Below are positions 43,379-51,915 of a stretch of DNA of 64,000 nt, piece after piece (the stretch's first letter is position 1; the number at the start of each line of letters is the position of its first letter). The notes under the pieces are model-generated. The model ran no database searches and was not told the DNA's origin. It saw only the letters and a program-made list of their open reading frames with translations. A program made the position numbers and the translations under genes. Source of the DNA: Lutibaculum baratangense AMV1 (GTDB lineage Bacteria > Pseudomonadota > Alphaproteobacteria > Rhizobiales > Tepidamorphaceae); the NCBI RefSeq assembly GCF_000496075.1, contig NZ_AWXZ01000019.1, positions 62,001-126,000 on the forward strand, given 5' to 3'.

Positions 43379-44656
43379 ATGAGACCGGCGGACGCGGCAT
43401 CGCTTCGGGACACGCGGCCGACCACCGCCGAGCGCGGCGAGGCGGCGGGGCCGAACCTGCGCCATCTCCGGGCGTTCTGCCGCGTCGCGGAGCTGCGCAG
43501 CATCAACCGCGCGGCCGACGAGATCCATCTGTCGCAGCCGGCCATCTCGCAGGCGATCGTCCGGCTCGAGGAGGAGTTCGGCGCCAACCTCTTCACCCGG
43601 AGCGCGACGGGCATGACGCCGACGCGGATGGGCGGCATCCTCCGCACCCGCGTCGAACGCGGCTTCCGGAGGCTCGGCGACGCCGCCTCCGCCGGCGACC
43701 CGCCCGGCGCCCAGGCGCGGGACCCCTCGCTTCTCTTCCGCGCGAGCCAGCTCTGCGTGCTCATCGAGATCGGCAGGTCGGGGAGCCTCGAGGCCTGCGC
43801 CAGGACGCTCGGCATCACCGAGAAGTCGGTCGGCCGGAACCTGCGCAACCTCGAGGAGCGCGTGGGGCGTCCGCTCGTCGCGCGCGACGGCAGCGTGCTC
43901 AGGCTCACGCAGCTCGGCGAAATCATCTCCCGCGCCGCGAAGCTCTTCTTCCGCGAGCTCGAGCTGGCGCGGGAGGAGATGGCGGCGGAGCGGGGCGTGT
44001 CCGAGGGCCGACTCGTGGTCGGGGCCCTGCCGCTCGCCCGCTCGTTCATCGTGCCGAAGGCGATGGTCGAGATCGCCCAGCGCTTCCCGCATGTGCGGCT
44101 GCAGCTCGTGGAGGCGCCCTACCCGGCGCTCGTCGCGGGGGTGCGGGACGGCGACATCGACGTGCTCGTCGGGGCCCTGCGCCAGCCGGTCGAGGCGGAG
44201 GACGTGCGGCAGCACGTCCTGTTCAGCGAGGAGCTCTGCGTGGTCGCGCGCAGCGACCATCCATGCCTCCGCCGCGAGGTGAGCGGGCTTCACGACCTCC
44301 TCGCCTATCCGTGGATCGCGCCACGCTCGGGGTCGCCGGCACGCCGCGAGTTCGACAGCCTCGTCGCCACCTCCCCCTCTCACCCGACGGTCCTGCTCGA
44401 AGCCGCCTCCCACATCGCCGTGAGGTCGATCCTGCTCGAGAGCGACTGCCTCGCCCTCATCTCGCGGCACCAGATCCGCTACGAGGAGGCGCATGGGCAG
44501 CTCGCGGTGGTGCCCGTCGACCTCGGCCAGTCGCCGCGCGACATCGGCTACACCGTGCATGCGAGCTGGCAGCCGACGCCGCTGCAGCGTGCCTTCCTGA
44601 GCGAGCTCGAGCGGACGGCCGCGATCTCGCTCGAGACCGCCGCCGCCGGAAGCTGA
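43379..44656 (+). CDS. LysR-type regulator with two tandem HTH domains
   Basis: Regulator of 425 residues, about 110 longer than an ordinary LysR protein because it carries two winged HTH units. The first is at about 26-97 (LRAFCRVAELRSINRAADEIHLSQPAISQAIVRLEEEFGANLFTRS). The second is at about 117-200 (SQLCVLIEIGRSGSLEACARTLGITEKSVGRNLRNLEERVGRPLVARD). The effector domain follows (GRLVVGALPLARSFIVPKAMVEIAQRFPHVRLQLVE). The frame is continuous with no sign of error. It lies 9 bases after the TSUP gene and opposite the amidohydrolase pair, so it probably controls this whole module. Confidence 0.9.
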   Translation: MRPADAASLRDTRPTTAERGEAAGPNLRHLRAFCRVAELRSINRAADEIHLSQPAISQAIVRLEEEFGANLFTRSATGMTPTRMGGILRTRVERGFRRLGDAASAGDPPGAQARDPSLLFRASQLCVLIEIGRSGSLEACARTLGITEKSVGRNLRNLEERVGRPLVARDGSVLRLTQLGEIISRAAKLFFRELELAREEMAAERGVSEGRLVVGALPLARSFIVPKAMVEIAQRFPHVRLQLVEAPYPALVAGVRDGDIDVLVGALRQPVEAEDVRQHVLFSEELCVVARSDHPCLRREVSGLHDLLAYPWIAPRSGSPARREFDSLVATSPSHPTVLLEAASHIAVRSILLESDCLALISRHQIRYEEAHGQLAVVPVDLGQSPRDIGYTVHASWQPTPLQRAFLSELERTAAISLETAAAGS

Positions 44657-44672
44657 AGCCGCCCGCGTTCCG

Positions 44673-45536
44673 TCAGCCGACGAGCCGGCAGCCCTCGCCG
44701 AAGACGTCGTCGAAGCTCAGCCGCCGCGTCGTCAGCCCCTGGTTGTGGACGGAGCCGAGGAGCGTCTCGACGGAATGCCGCATATCCTCGCCGCGCGGCA
44801 GGAGATCGGGCCCGTCGCCCGGAAGCGCGGCCTTCGCTTCGGCAAAGCCATGCCACAGCTCACGCACGAGATCGGGATCGCGTTCGGCGAGGTCGCGGGA
44901 GACGGAGACGACGTGGTTGATCTGCACCACCCCCGTGCGCTCGAGGCTCGCCCGTGCGGTCGCCTCGGGGTCGGGTATGACCGGGCGGACCCAGTCGTCC
45001 TTCGGCATGTCGTTGCCGAAGATCGCCGCGTCGACCTTGCCTTCCCTCAGGAGGTCGAGCGGCGAGGCCCCTGCGGGATCTCGGACGACGTTCGCCGGCT
45101 CCGGTGCGCCGGAGACGTGGGGCGCCTCCTGCGTGACCCACTCGATGTCGCGGCTCATCACGCCGTACTCGGTCTCGAGGATCGTGCGGACCCAGGTACC
45201 GGTCGTCTGGCTGTAGGCCCGCACGCCGACCCGCCGGCCCCGCAGGTCCGCCGGACCGAGGGCTGAGAACAGGCTGTTCTGGACGAGCGAGCGGTGCTGG
45301 AGGCGGGCGGCGATGGCGATCGGCAGCGCGATCACCGGCCGGCCGTGGTCGGCCGCCTGGATCGCCGTCACGATCGCGACCTCGGAGACGTCGTAGGCGG
45401 CCTCCTCCACCATCGGACGAAACGCCCGGTGCACGGGCTTCACCTCGCGGACGTCGAGGTCGAGCGGGCCGGCGGAGCGCTCGAGGAAGGCCTTCGCGAT
45501 GGCCGTCTGCCCGAGGACGATCGAGGCGCGGCTCAT
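44673..45536 (-). CDS. 4,5-dihydroxyphthalate decarboxylase-like protein (SBP fold)
   Basis: Protein of 287 residues without signal peptide, resembling the Pht5/4,5-dihydroxyphthalate decarboxylase family, which shares the periplasmic-binding fold. Shared features are FDVSEVAIVTA-type residues (YDVSEVAIVTAIQAADHGRPVIALP), LRGRRVGVRAYSQTTGTWVRTILETEYGV and IEWVTQEAPHV. It starts at ATG 45536, overlapping the amidohydrolase stop by four bases. It could be a decarboxylase of an aromatic dicarboxylate or a non-secreted relative of nitrate/thiamine-precursor binding proteins. The coupled amidohydrolase favours an enzymatic role. Confidence 0.75.
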   Translation of the reverse strand: MSRASIVLGQTAIAKAFLERSAGPLDLDVREVKPVHRAFRPMVEEAAYDVSEVAIVTAIQAADHGRPVIALPIAIAARLQHRSLVQNSLFSALGPADLRGRRVGVRAYSQTTGTWVRTILETEYGVMSRDIEWVTQEAPHVSGAPEPANVVRDPAGASPLDLLREGKVDAAIFGNDMPKDDWVRPVIPDPEATARASLERTGVVQINHVVSVSRDLAERDPDLVRELWHGFAEAKAALPGDGPDLLPRGEDMRHSVETLLGSVHNQGLTTRRLSFDDVFGEGCRLVG

Positions 45537-46405
45537 GCCTCGGCTCCGGCCGGCGAGGTCGCGAGCGCCGGGTAGAGCTTCAGGGCGGTTCCGGAGAGGA
45601 TCGCCGCCTGGTCGGCCTCCGGCAGCGTCGACACCGCCTCCCGCGCGCGGGCGACGAGCTCGGGCAGCGGGCGCTCGGCGGCCGGGAAGTTCGACCCCCA
45701 CGCAACCCGGTCCGCGCCGTAGGTCTTCATCAGGTGGTCCATGAGATCCGGGACGGTGGAGGTGCCCTGGCCGGCCGCGTCGATGTTGCGGACGGTCAGC
45801 TTGAGGTGGACGCCCGGGAAGCGCGCGAGGTCCCAGAGCGGCGCCGATGCCTCGAAGCGCGGCCCGTCATCGAGGACGGCCCGGGCGAGGTGGTCGATCA
45901 CGACGATGGCGTTGGGGAAGCGCTCCATCAGGTCGCGCAGGAGCGGGATGCCGGGCGGCCGCATCTGCACGCAGATCGGCAGCCGCGTCCTCGTCGCGTG
46001 GTCCCAGGCGGCGTGCGAGCGGGGATCGTTCAGCCAGTCGGCCTGCCCCTCCATCGTGCTGCCGGCCGTGAAGAGCCTCAGTCCCGTGAGGCCCCGCGAC
46101 CGCCAGTGCTCGATCTTCTCCACCGCGTCGTCGGCGAGGACGTCGACGGAGAAGACGCCCGTCAGCCTGTCGGGATGGGCCGCGACGGCGTCGGCGACGT
46201 AGCTGTTGTCGTGGCCGTAGACGGTCGACGCCTGGACGACGACCGCCTTTTCGACGCCCGCCCTGTCCATCTCGGCGACCAGGTCCTCGTGGGTCAGCGG
46301 GTGCTTCTGCGACCAGCTCGACTGCTTGCCGCCGAGCGGCGCCGGCCTGTAGCGCTCCGTGTCGGGAGAGATCACGTGCGGGTGAATGTCCACGATCCGA
46401 TGCAT
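45533..46405 (-). CDS. Amidohydrolase family 2 protein
   Basis: TIM-barrel metal hydrolase of 290 residues. It begins MHRIVDIHPHVISPDTERY with the HxH-type metal site, then has LRLFTAGSTMEG, IVVIDHLARAV (later His) and VAWGSNFPAAERPLPEL (catalytic Asp equivalent is Asn in WGSNFP). The family includes 2-pyrone-4,6-dicarboxylate lactonase, 4-sulfomuconolactone hydrolase and several decarboxylases. GGGAGG precedes the ATG. The Asn in place of the usual Asp in WGSDFP is noteworthy but occurs in some lactonases. Its partner downstream is the Pht5-like gene. Confidence 0.87.
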   Translation of the reverse strand: MHRIVDIHPHVISPDTERYRPAPLGGKQSSWSQKHPLTHEDLVAEMDRAGVEKAVVVQASTVYGHDNSYVADAVAAHPDRLTGVFSVDVLADDAVEKIEHWRSRGLTGLRLFTAGSTMEGQADWLNDPRSHAAWDHATRTRLPICVQMRPPGIPLLRDLMERFPNAIVVIDHLARAVLDDGPRFEASAPLWDLARFPGVHLKLTVRNIDAAGQGTSTVPDLMDHLMKTYGADRVAWGSNFPAAERPLPELVARAREAVSTLPEADQAAILSGTALKLYPALATSPAGAEA

Positions 46406-46496
46406 GCCGGTCCTCCCTCCGCCTCGTCTGCGCGGCCGAGGGTCGCGGAAACCGGCCGGCCTGGGCTTGAGCTAGCGGGGGAAGCCGCGTGCGATC

Positions 46497-46507
46497 CAAT
46501 CGGATTG
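46497..46507. promoter_or_regulatory. Short palindrome upstream of amidohydrolase
   Basis: CAATC-G-GATTG is a perfect odd palindrome 91 bases upstream of the amidohydrolase start, in the 192-base gap between this gene and the end of amj. It is a possible operator for the nearby LysR regulator. No clear promoter boxes are visible, and it could be chance. Confidence 0.25.
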
Positions 46508-46597
46508 CTGTGCCCCGCTATAGCTTCGGCGGCCCATGTGGCGAGCGGGGGGCCTCGAGGGCACCCGCGGGACGCCCGTGACGCCGCCGCCGGCGCC

Positions 46598-47401
46598 TCA
46601 GATCACCCGCGCCACCCAGACGATGACGTAGGCGCTCGGCACGAGTAGGAGTTGGGCGAGGATCGTGCCGGCGAGCCGGCTGCCGATCATCCAGACGACG
46701 ACGCGCCGGAAGCGCTGATCGGTTTCCTTGCCGCGAACGACATCGTCCGTCAGGCCGGCCAGATACGGATCGACGATGACGAAGAGGAGGATCGTCGCGA
46801 CGCCGTTGACGATCGAGGAGAGGGTCGAGGCCGTGACGCGGAACTGCGGGTCGAGCGAGCCCGCATAGATCGCCGCGAGCACGCCGACGGTCCAGAGGGC
46901 GTTCGCGAAGACGTTGAGCAGGATGACGCCGACGGGCAGGTCCTTGCCGAACCGCAGCGCGGTCAGGCTCGCGCGGTGCGGCAGGGCAAAGGCGTGGACC
47001 ATCGCGTGCATGCCCCGCGGCGTCATCGCGCGGCGCAGGAGGCGCGGCACCGAGCGGTCGCCGCTGAAGCTGTCGACGGCCGCCGAGGCGGCGCGCTGCA
47101 CCGTCGGGATGAGGAGCCCGCCGACGATGGTGGCCAGGGAGGCGGAGGCGAGGATCAGGCTGAAGTCTGACATGAGGTGGTGACTGGCGACGCCCAGTAT
47201 GTCGGTCTCGACCCGCTTCGCGATGAACGGGCCCTGGAACGAGTTCGACGTCCGCGAGATCAGGACGAGGATGTTGAAGAGCGAGAGCGCCGTCGCGATC
47301 TTGCCGGTGCGCACGCCGGCGATCCGGAACGCGTAGGCGAGCGTGCCGATCAGATGGATGACGAAGGTGAGGGCGAGGATGAAGGCGAGCTGCAGGTCCA
47401 T
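46598..47401 (-). CDS. amj: Lipid II flippase Amj family protein (DUF2837)
   Basis: Polytopic membrane protein of 267 residues, related to Bacillus Amj (YdaH), which can flip lipid II across the membrane when MurJ is absent. Helices include LAFILALTFVIHLIGTLAYAF, FSLILASASLATIVGGLLIP and IATALSLFNILVLISRTSNSFQGP, the last containing the family-typical SRTSNSFQGPF. The ATG at 47401 gives a membrane helix at once. It diverges from an Rrf2-type regulator whose promoter carries a perfect palindrome, so its expression may respond to a metal or redox signal. Confidence 0.87.
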   Translation of the reverse strand: MDLQLAFILALTFVIHLIGTLAYAFRIAGVRTGKIATALSLFNILVLISRTSNSFQGPFIAKRVETDILGVASHHLMSDFSLILASASLATIVGGLLIPTVQRAASAAVDSFSGDRSVPRLLRRAMTPRGMHAMVHAFALPHRASLTALRFGKDLPVGVILLNVFANALWTVGVLAAIYAGSLDPQFRVTASTLSSIVNGVATILLFVIVDPYLAGLTDDVVRGKETDQRFRRVVVWMIGSRLAGTILAQLLLVPSAYVIVWVARVI

Positions 47402-47472
47402 GTGACGGGCGGATCGTGGCGGCGGCAGAGCGTCCGATGCGCATGACGGTGCTGCGGATGCCGGCGCCCGAG

Positions 47473-47521
47473 TTGGGTTTCGCGCAAGACCATGCTATAT
47501 CCTACTTTCATTGTAGGATAT
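47473..47521 (+). promoter_or_regulatory. Rrf2-regulator promoter with overlapping perfect palindrome
   Basis: TTGGGT (47473-47478), a 17-base spacer and TATATC (47496-47501) form a good promoter for the rrf2 gene. Over the -10 box and start site lies ATATCCTAC-N7-GTAGGATAT (47497-47521), a perfect 9-base-arm palindrome with a TTTCATT centre. The location is ideal for self-repression by the encoded regulator. The divergent amj gene starts about 95 bases to the left. Confidence 0.7.
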
Positions 47522-47545
47522 GATCTTCTTCGAACGACCGAGCCC

Positions 47546-48001
47546 ATGATCTCCCAGAAGGCCAAATACGCGCTCCGGGCGCTGCTCGCGCTGGCGGAGC
47601 TCGAGGCGGATTCGATCTCGTCGGCCGAGCTCGCGGAGCGCGAGCGGATTCCCCGCAAGTTCCTCGAGCAGATCCTGGCCGACCTCAAGCGCGACGGGAT
47701 CCTGCAGAGCCGGCGCGGCGCGGCGGGCGGATATTCGCTCCTGAAGCCCGCCGACACGATCACCTTCGGGCACGTGCTGCGGCTGATCGACGGGCCGATC
47801 GCCCCGCTCCCCTGCCTCAGCCGGATCGCCTACCGGCGCTGCGAGGACTGCCAGGACGAGGCGACCTGCCGCGTGCGCAAGGTGTTCGCGCAGGTGGCGA
47901 ACTCGGCGAGAGCGGTGCTCGACCAGACGACGATCGCCGACGCCGTTGCACGCCCGGACCGGCTGCGCGGCGTGGTGGAGGATGCGGCCGGAGCCGCCTG
48001 A
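47546..48001 (+). CDS. Rrf2 family transcriptional regulator
   Basis: Regulator of 151 residues from ATG 47546 (MISQKAKYALRALLALAEL). An in-frame ATG at 47492 would run through the palindrome and promoter and is rejected. The winged HTH holds SSAELAERERIPRKFLEQILADLKRDGILQSRRGAAGGY. Four cysteines (Cys90, 99, 102, 108) sit in the region where IscR, NsrR and RirA bind an Fe-S cluster. It is therefore probably an iron, redox or NO-responsive repressor. It is divergent from amj. Confidence 0.92.
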   Translation: MISQKAKYALRALLALAELEADSISSAELAERERIPRKFLEQILADLKRDGILQSRRGAAGGYSLLKPADTITFGHVLRLIDGPIAPLPCLSRIAYRRCEDCQDEATCRVRKVFAQVANSARAVLDQTTIADAVARPDRLRGVVEDAAGAA

Positions 48002-48250
48002 ACCACGACGTGCGCCTCCTGCACGATCGCACATTTCAAATCCTATCGCGTTAGCAGGGGTTCATCCCACCGACGATGGACCCGCTGGCGGACACGCGCG
48101 CCTCATGGGCGGCGACGACGATGGGCGCTGGGGTGCGCGCGCGGGCCACGGCGCGGCGTGATGGGCGGGCCCGACTGACGGAGATCAACGCGTCCTCGGG
48201 CCCGGCCCGGGTAGACTGCCGGTCCGGATCGCGAGCGAGGAGGAACGGGA

Positions 48251-50074
48251 ATGGACATAGCGGCCATCGCAGCTGAGGCCGCCGCGGGGCGGAGGCCCGT
48301 CACGCCCGAGACCCCCATCCCGCATCCACGCTCGGAGCGCGCCGACGCGGGCGACCATGCCTTCGCGGCGATCGACCGCATGAGCGAGGCGCTCCTCGGC
48401 CAGGCGACGGGCGGCCTGTCGCCCGCCTCGCTCGCCCTCGCGGTCTTCGACTGGTCGATCCATCTTGCGAGCGCGCCCGGCAAACGCGCCGAGCTCGCCG
48501 CGAAGGCCATGCGGAAGACGACGCGCTTCGCCGCCCACTGCTTCGCCTCGAGCCTCGATCCTGCGACCCCGCCCTGCATCGAGCCGCTGCCCGACGACCA
48601 CCGCTTCGCCGCGCCGGCCTGGCGGAAGCCGCCCTACAGCCTCTTCGCGCAGGCGTTCCTTCTGCAGCAGCAATGGTGGCACAACGTGACCCGCGGCGTG
48701 CCCGGCGTGAAGCCCCACCACGAGGAGGTCGTCGCATTCGCGGCGCGGCAGATGCTCGACGTGATCTCCCCGACGAACCTGCCGGCCACGAACCCCGAAG
48801 TGGTCGAGCGTACGCTCGGGACGGGCGGCGCGAACCTCGTGCGGGGCTTCCAGAACTGGCTCGAGGATGTGGGGCGGACGGCGACGGGGCAGCCGCCGCG
48901 GGGGACGGAGGACTTCGTCCCGGGCCGCGACGTGGCGGTGACGCCGGGGCAGGTCGTTTACCGCAACCACCTGATCGAGCTGATCCAGTACGCCCCCGCG
49001 ACGGAGACGGTCGTCGCCGAGCCGGTCCTGATCGTGCCGGCGTGGATCATGAAGTACTACATCCTCGACCTGTCGCCGCAGAACTCGCTGATCCGCCACC
49101 TCGTCGGCCGGGGCCACACGGTCTTCTGCATCTCCTGGCGCAATCCCGACGAAGGCGACCGGAACCTGACCCTCGACGACTATCGCCGGATGGGGATCAT
49201 GGCGGCGGTCGACGCGGTGACGGCGATCGTGCCGGGACGGCGGGTGCACGCCACGGGCTACTGCCTCGGCGGCACGCTGCTGGCGATCGCCGCCGCCGCG
49301 ATGGCGCGCGCGGACGACGACCGGCTCGCCTCGGTGACGCTGCTGGCCGCCCAGACCGACTTCACGGAGCCGGGCGAGCTCGCGCTCTTCATCGACCACA
49401 GCCAGGTCCACTTCCTTCAGAGCATGATGTGGAACCGCGGCTATCTCTCCGCCGACCAGATGGCGGGGGCGTTCCAGCTCCTGCGCTCCGCCGACCTCGT
49501 CTGGTCGCGCCGGGTGCGCGAATACCTGATGGGCGAGCGCGCGCCGATGATCGACCTCCTCGCGTGGAACGCGGATGCGACGCGCATGCCCTATCGCATG
49601 CACTCGGAGTATCTGGAGCGGCTCTACCTCGGCAACGAGCTCGCCGGCGGCCGGCTGATGGTCGATGGACATCCCGCGGCGGTCCAGAACATCCGCGCGC
49701 CGATCTTCGCGCTCGGCACCGAGAGCGACCACGTGGCGCCCTGGCGCTCCGTCTACAAGATCCACTACCTCAGCGACACGGAGGTCACGTTCGTCCTGAC
49801 CAGCGGCGGGCACAATGCCGGCATCGTGAGCGAGCCGGGACACGCACGACGGCACTTCCGGCTCGCGCTGAAGCGGGCGGAGGACCCGTGCGTCGGGCCC
49901 GAGGAATGGACGGCCATGGCGGAGGTGCAGGAGGGCTCCTGGTGGGGCGCCTGGTCCGACTGGCTGAAGGAGCGCTCGGCGCCGGGACCCGTCCCGCCGC
50001 CGTCGTTCGGCAGTGGCGAAAGAGGCTATCCGGCGCTCGGGGAGGCGCCGGGCACCTACGTCTTCCAGCGCTGA
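48251..50074 (+). CDS. phaC: Polyhydroxyalkanoate synthase
   Basis: Class I-type PHA synthase of 607 residues that polymerises hydroxyacyl-CoA into storage granules. The N-terminal domain includes FLLQQQWWHNVTRGVPGV. The alpha/beta hydrolase core carries the lipase-like box Gly336-Tyr-Cys338-Leu-Gly-Gly with the catalytic Cys. RAPMIDLLAWNADATRMPYRMH contains the catalytic Asp, and TSGGHNAGIVSEPG the His. Family features such as VYRNHLIELIQYAP and PAWIMKYYILDLSPQNSL confirm it. No phaA, phaB or phasin gene is adjacent. The 249 bases upstream hold no recognised gene. Confidence 0.94.
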   Translation: MDIAAIAAEAAAGRRPVTPETPIPHPRSERADAGDHAFAAIDRMSEALLGQATGGLSPASLALAVFDWSIHLASAPGKRAELAAKAMRKTTRFAAHCFASSLDPATPPCIEPLPDDHRFAAPAWRKPPYSLFAQAFLLQQQWWHNVTRGVPGVKPHHEEVVAFAARQMLDVISPTNLPATNPEVVERTLGTGGANLVRGFQNWLEDVGRTATGQPPRGTEDFVPGRDVAVTPGQVVYRNHLIELIQYAPATETVVAEPVLIVPAWIMKYYILDLSPQNSLIRHLVGRGHTVFCISWRNPDEGDRNLTLDDYRRMGIMAAVDAVTAIVPGRRVHATGYCLGGTLLAIAAAAMARADDDRLASVTLLAAQTDFTEPGELALFIDHSQVHFLQSMMWNRGYLSADQMAGAFQLLRSADLVWSRRVREYLMGERAPMIDLLAWNADATRMPYRMHSEYLERLYLGNELAGGRLMVDGHPAAVQNIRAPIFALGTESDHVAPWRSVYKIHYLSDTEVTFVLTSGGHNAGIVSEPGHARRHFRLALKRAEDPCVGPEEWTAMAEVQEGSWWGAWSDWLKERSAPGPVPPPSFGSGERGYPALGEAPGTYVFQR

Positions 50075-50108
50075 CGCGCGAGGGTCGATCAGCCGACGGG
50101 GCGGACCG

Positions 50109-50984
50109 ATGGCGAATGAAAGGTCACAGCGACGCCACCGTGCAGCCGGGCGGACCCGGCAGACGCTGAAGGTCGACCTCACCGGCGTCAGCGAGACCCT
50201 GCTCATCACGCTCTACGCGAAGGCCCTGGAAAGCGCGATGCCTGACACGGTGCTGCGCGACGATCTCGCGGCCCGCATCGTCGGCCGTCTCGACTACGAT
50301 TTCGCGCGGCTCGGCGTCGAACGGGACGATGCGATCGCGTTGGCGGGCCGCGCCCGGACGCTCGACGACTGGACCCGTGCCTTTATCGAGGCGGAGCCGC
50401 ACGCGACGGTCGTCCATCTCGGCTGCGGCCTCGACACCCGCGTCTTCCGCGTCGATCCTCCCCCAGGCGTCGCGTGGCGCGAGGTCGACCTGCCCGAGGT
50501 CATCGCCCTGCGGCGCAAGCTCTTCCCGAGACGCAAGGGGTGCCTGCCCGTCCCGGCTTCCGTGACTGAGCCCGACTGGATTCGCGCCCTTCCGCCGGAC
50601 CGACCGACCTTCGTCGTCGCCGAAGGGCTCTTTCCCTATCTCGGAGAGGACGAGGTCCCGCGGCTTCTCGGCCGGCTGACGGGGCATCTCCGCGGAGGCG
50701 AGATCGCGTTCGACGCGTTCAGCCGGCTCGGCGTCTGGCACTTCAGTCAGAACCGGATGATCCGCGCGACCGGTGCCCGGCTCGACTGGTGCCTCGACGA
50801 TCCCCGCGACCTCGAGAGAGAGGTCCCGGGCCTCCAGCTCGTCGAGGAGCACAGGGTCTGCGAGCGCGATCAGCTCCCGCGCTTCTCGCCCCTGGCGCGC
50901 GCGATCATCGCCACGCTCGAGGCGACGCCGTTGCTGAGACGCATGGACCGCCTCCTGCGATATCGCTTCGGTGAGCGCGCCTGA
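50109..50984 (+). CDS. Class I methyltransferase, leucine carboxyl methyltransferase (LCM) family
   Basis: SAM-dependent methyltransferase of 291 residues. VDLTGVSETLLITLYAKALES at the start, TVVHLGCGLDTRVFRVDPPPG (SAM-binding glycine loop), WREVDLPEVIALRRKLFP and VVAEGLFPYLGEDEV match the PPM1/LCM family known from tetracenomycin O-methyltransferase-like and Mycobacterium proteins. It begins 34 bases after phaC and is likely in the same message, but no link to PHA metabolism is established. The substrate is probably a carboxyl or hydroxyl group of a small molecule. Confidence 0.87.
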   Translation: MANERSQRRHRAAGRTRQTLKVDLTGVSETLLITLYAKALESAMPDTVLRDDLAARIVGRLDYDFARLGVERDDAIALAGRARTLDDWTRAFIEAEPHATVVHLGCGLDTRVFRVDPPPGVAWREVDLPEVIALRRKLFPRRKGCLPVPASVTEPDWIRALPPDRPTFVVAEGLFPYLGEDEVPRLLGRLTGHLRGGEIAFDAFSRLGVWHFSQNRMIRATGARLDWCLDDPRDLEREVPGLQLVEEHRVCERDQLPRFSPLARAIIATLEATPLLRRMDRLLRYRFGERA

Positions 50985-51201
50985 AGGGCGAGCAGGCGGC
51001 AGAATCCGACCCGTCGCCTCGCGCAGACAGCGAAGCTGCCTCTCCTTCTTGTGCTTCGGGCGCGGATTTGATCCTGTGGGGAAGGGCGAGGGCTCGACGA
51101 TCCGCCTGCCCGCCTTTTCGACATGCCGGGAGCGCCATGACGAGACCTTTCTGCTGCGAGCCGTCCGGCCGCCCCTCACGAGTGGCGGCGGAGGCGGCAC
51201 G

Positions 51202-51915
51202 GTGACCTGGTCGATCATCGCGCGCGAGCCCGCTACCGGGCGATTGGGGATTGCCGCCGCCAGCCGCTTCTTCGCGCTCGGCGCCCGGGTCCCGTTCGTC
51301 GAGACGGGGGTGGGCATCGTCGCGACGCAGGCGCTCCTCAACCCGCTCTACGGGCGGAAGGGTCTCGCGCTGCTGCGTGAGGGCCATACGGCGCAGGAGG
51401 CCGTCGACCTCATGGTTGCCGCGGATGACGGGCGCGAGGCCCGCCAGGTGCACGCTATGGACGCCCGGGGCGGTGTCGGAGCCTTCACGGGATCGGACTG
51501 CGTGGCGTGGTGCGGCCATATCACCGGCACCGACTGCTCGGCCGCCGGCAACATGCTGGCCGGCCCAGAGGTGATCGAGGCGACGGTCGCGGCCTATGAA
51601 AGCCGGCACGACCTGCCCATGGCGCGGCGGCTGATCGCTGCCATGATGGCGGGCGAGGCCGCCGGAGGCGACATGCGCGGCCGGCAGTCCGCGAGCCTGA
51701 TCGTCCTCGATGAACAGGAATATTCCGAGCTCGACTTCCGGGTCGACGACCACGAGGATCCCCTCGCCGAGCTCACGCGCCTCGAGCAGGTGTCGCGGGA
51801 GCGCTGGGTCCACTTCCGCCGGTTCCTGCCGACCCGCGAGAACCCGGCCGGCATCACCGACCGCTCGCGCATCGATGCCGAGATCGCCGCCGCGACTGCG
51901 CGGAAGGAGCCGTGA
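51202..51915 (+). CDS. DUF1028 family protein (putative Ntn-hydrolase fold)
   Basis: Protein of 237 residues, starting at GTG 51202 with GGAGG upstream. The family pattern is clear: TWSIIAREPATGRLGIAAASRFFALGARVPFVETGVGIVATQALLNPLYG, then CSAAGNMLAGPEVIEA and GGDMRGRQSASLIVL. DUF1028 proteins have a predicted N-terminal-nucleophile hydrolase fold and may process peptides or amides. Here the stop overlaps the first ABC gene, so it heads a peptide-importer operon, which fits hydrolysis of an imported peptide. The 217 bases upstream hold nothing I can assign. Confidence 0.87.
   Translation: MTWSIIAREPATGRLGIAAASRFFALGARVPFVETGVGIVATQALLNPLYGRKGLALLREGHTAQEAVDLMVAADDGREARQVHAMDARGGVGAFTGSDCVAWCGHITGTDCSAAGNMLAGPEVIEATVAAYESRHDLPMARRLIAAMMAGEAAGGDMRGRQSASLIVLDEQEYSELDFRVDDHEDPLAELTRLEQVSRERWVHFRRFLPTRENPAGITDRSRIDAEIAAATARKEP

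Noticed and set aside
47492-47545. Upstream ATG for the Rrf2 regulator
   Set aside because: It would put the perfect palindrome and the -10 box inside the coding sequence. Rrf2 proteins begin close to the first HTH helix, as with ATG 47546.
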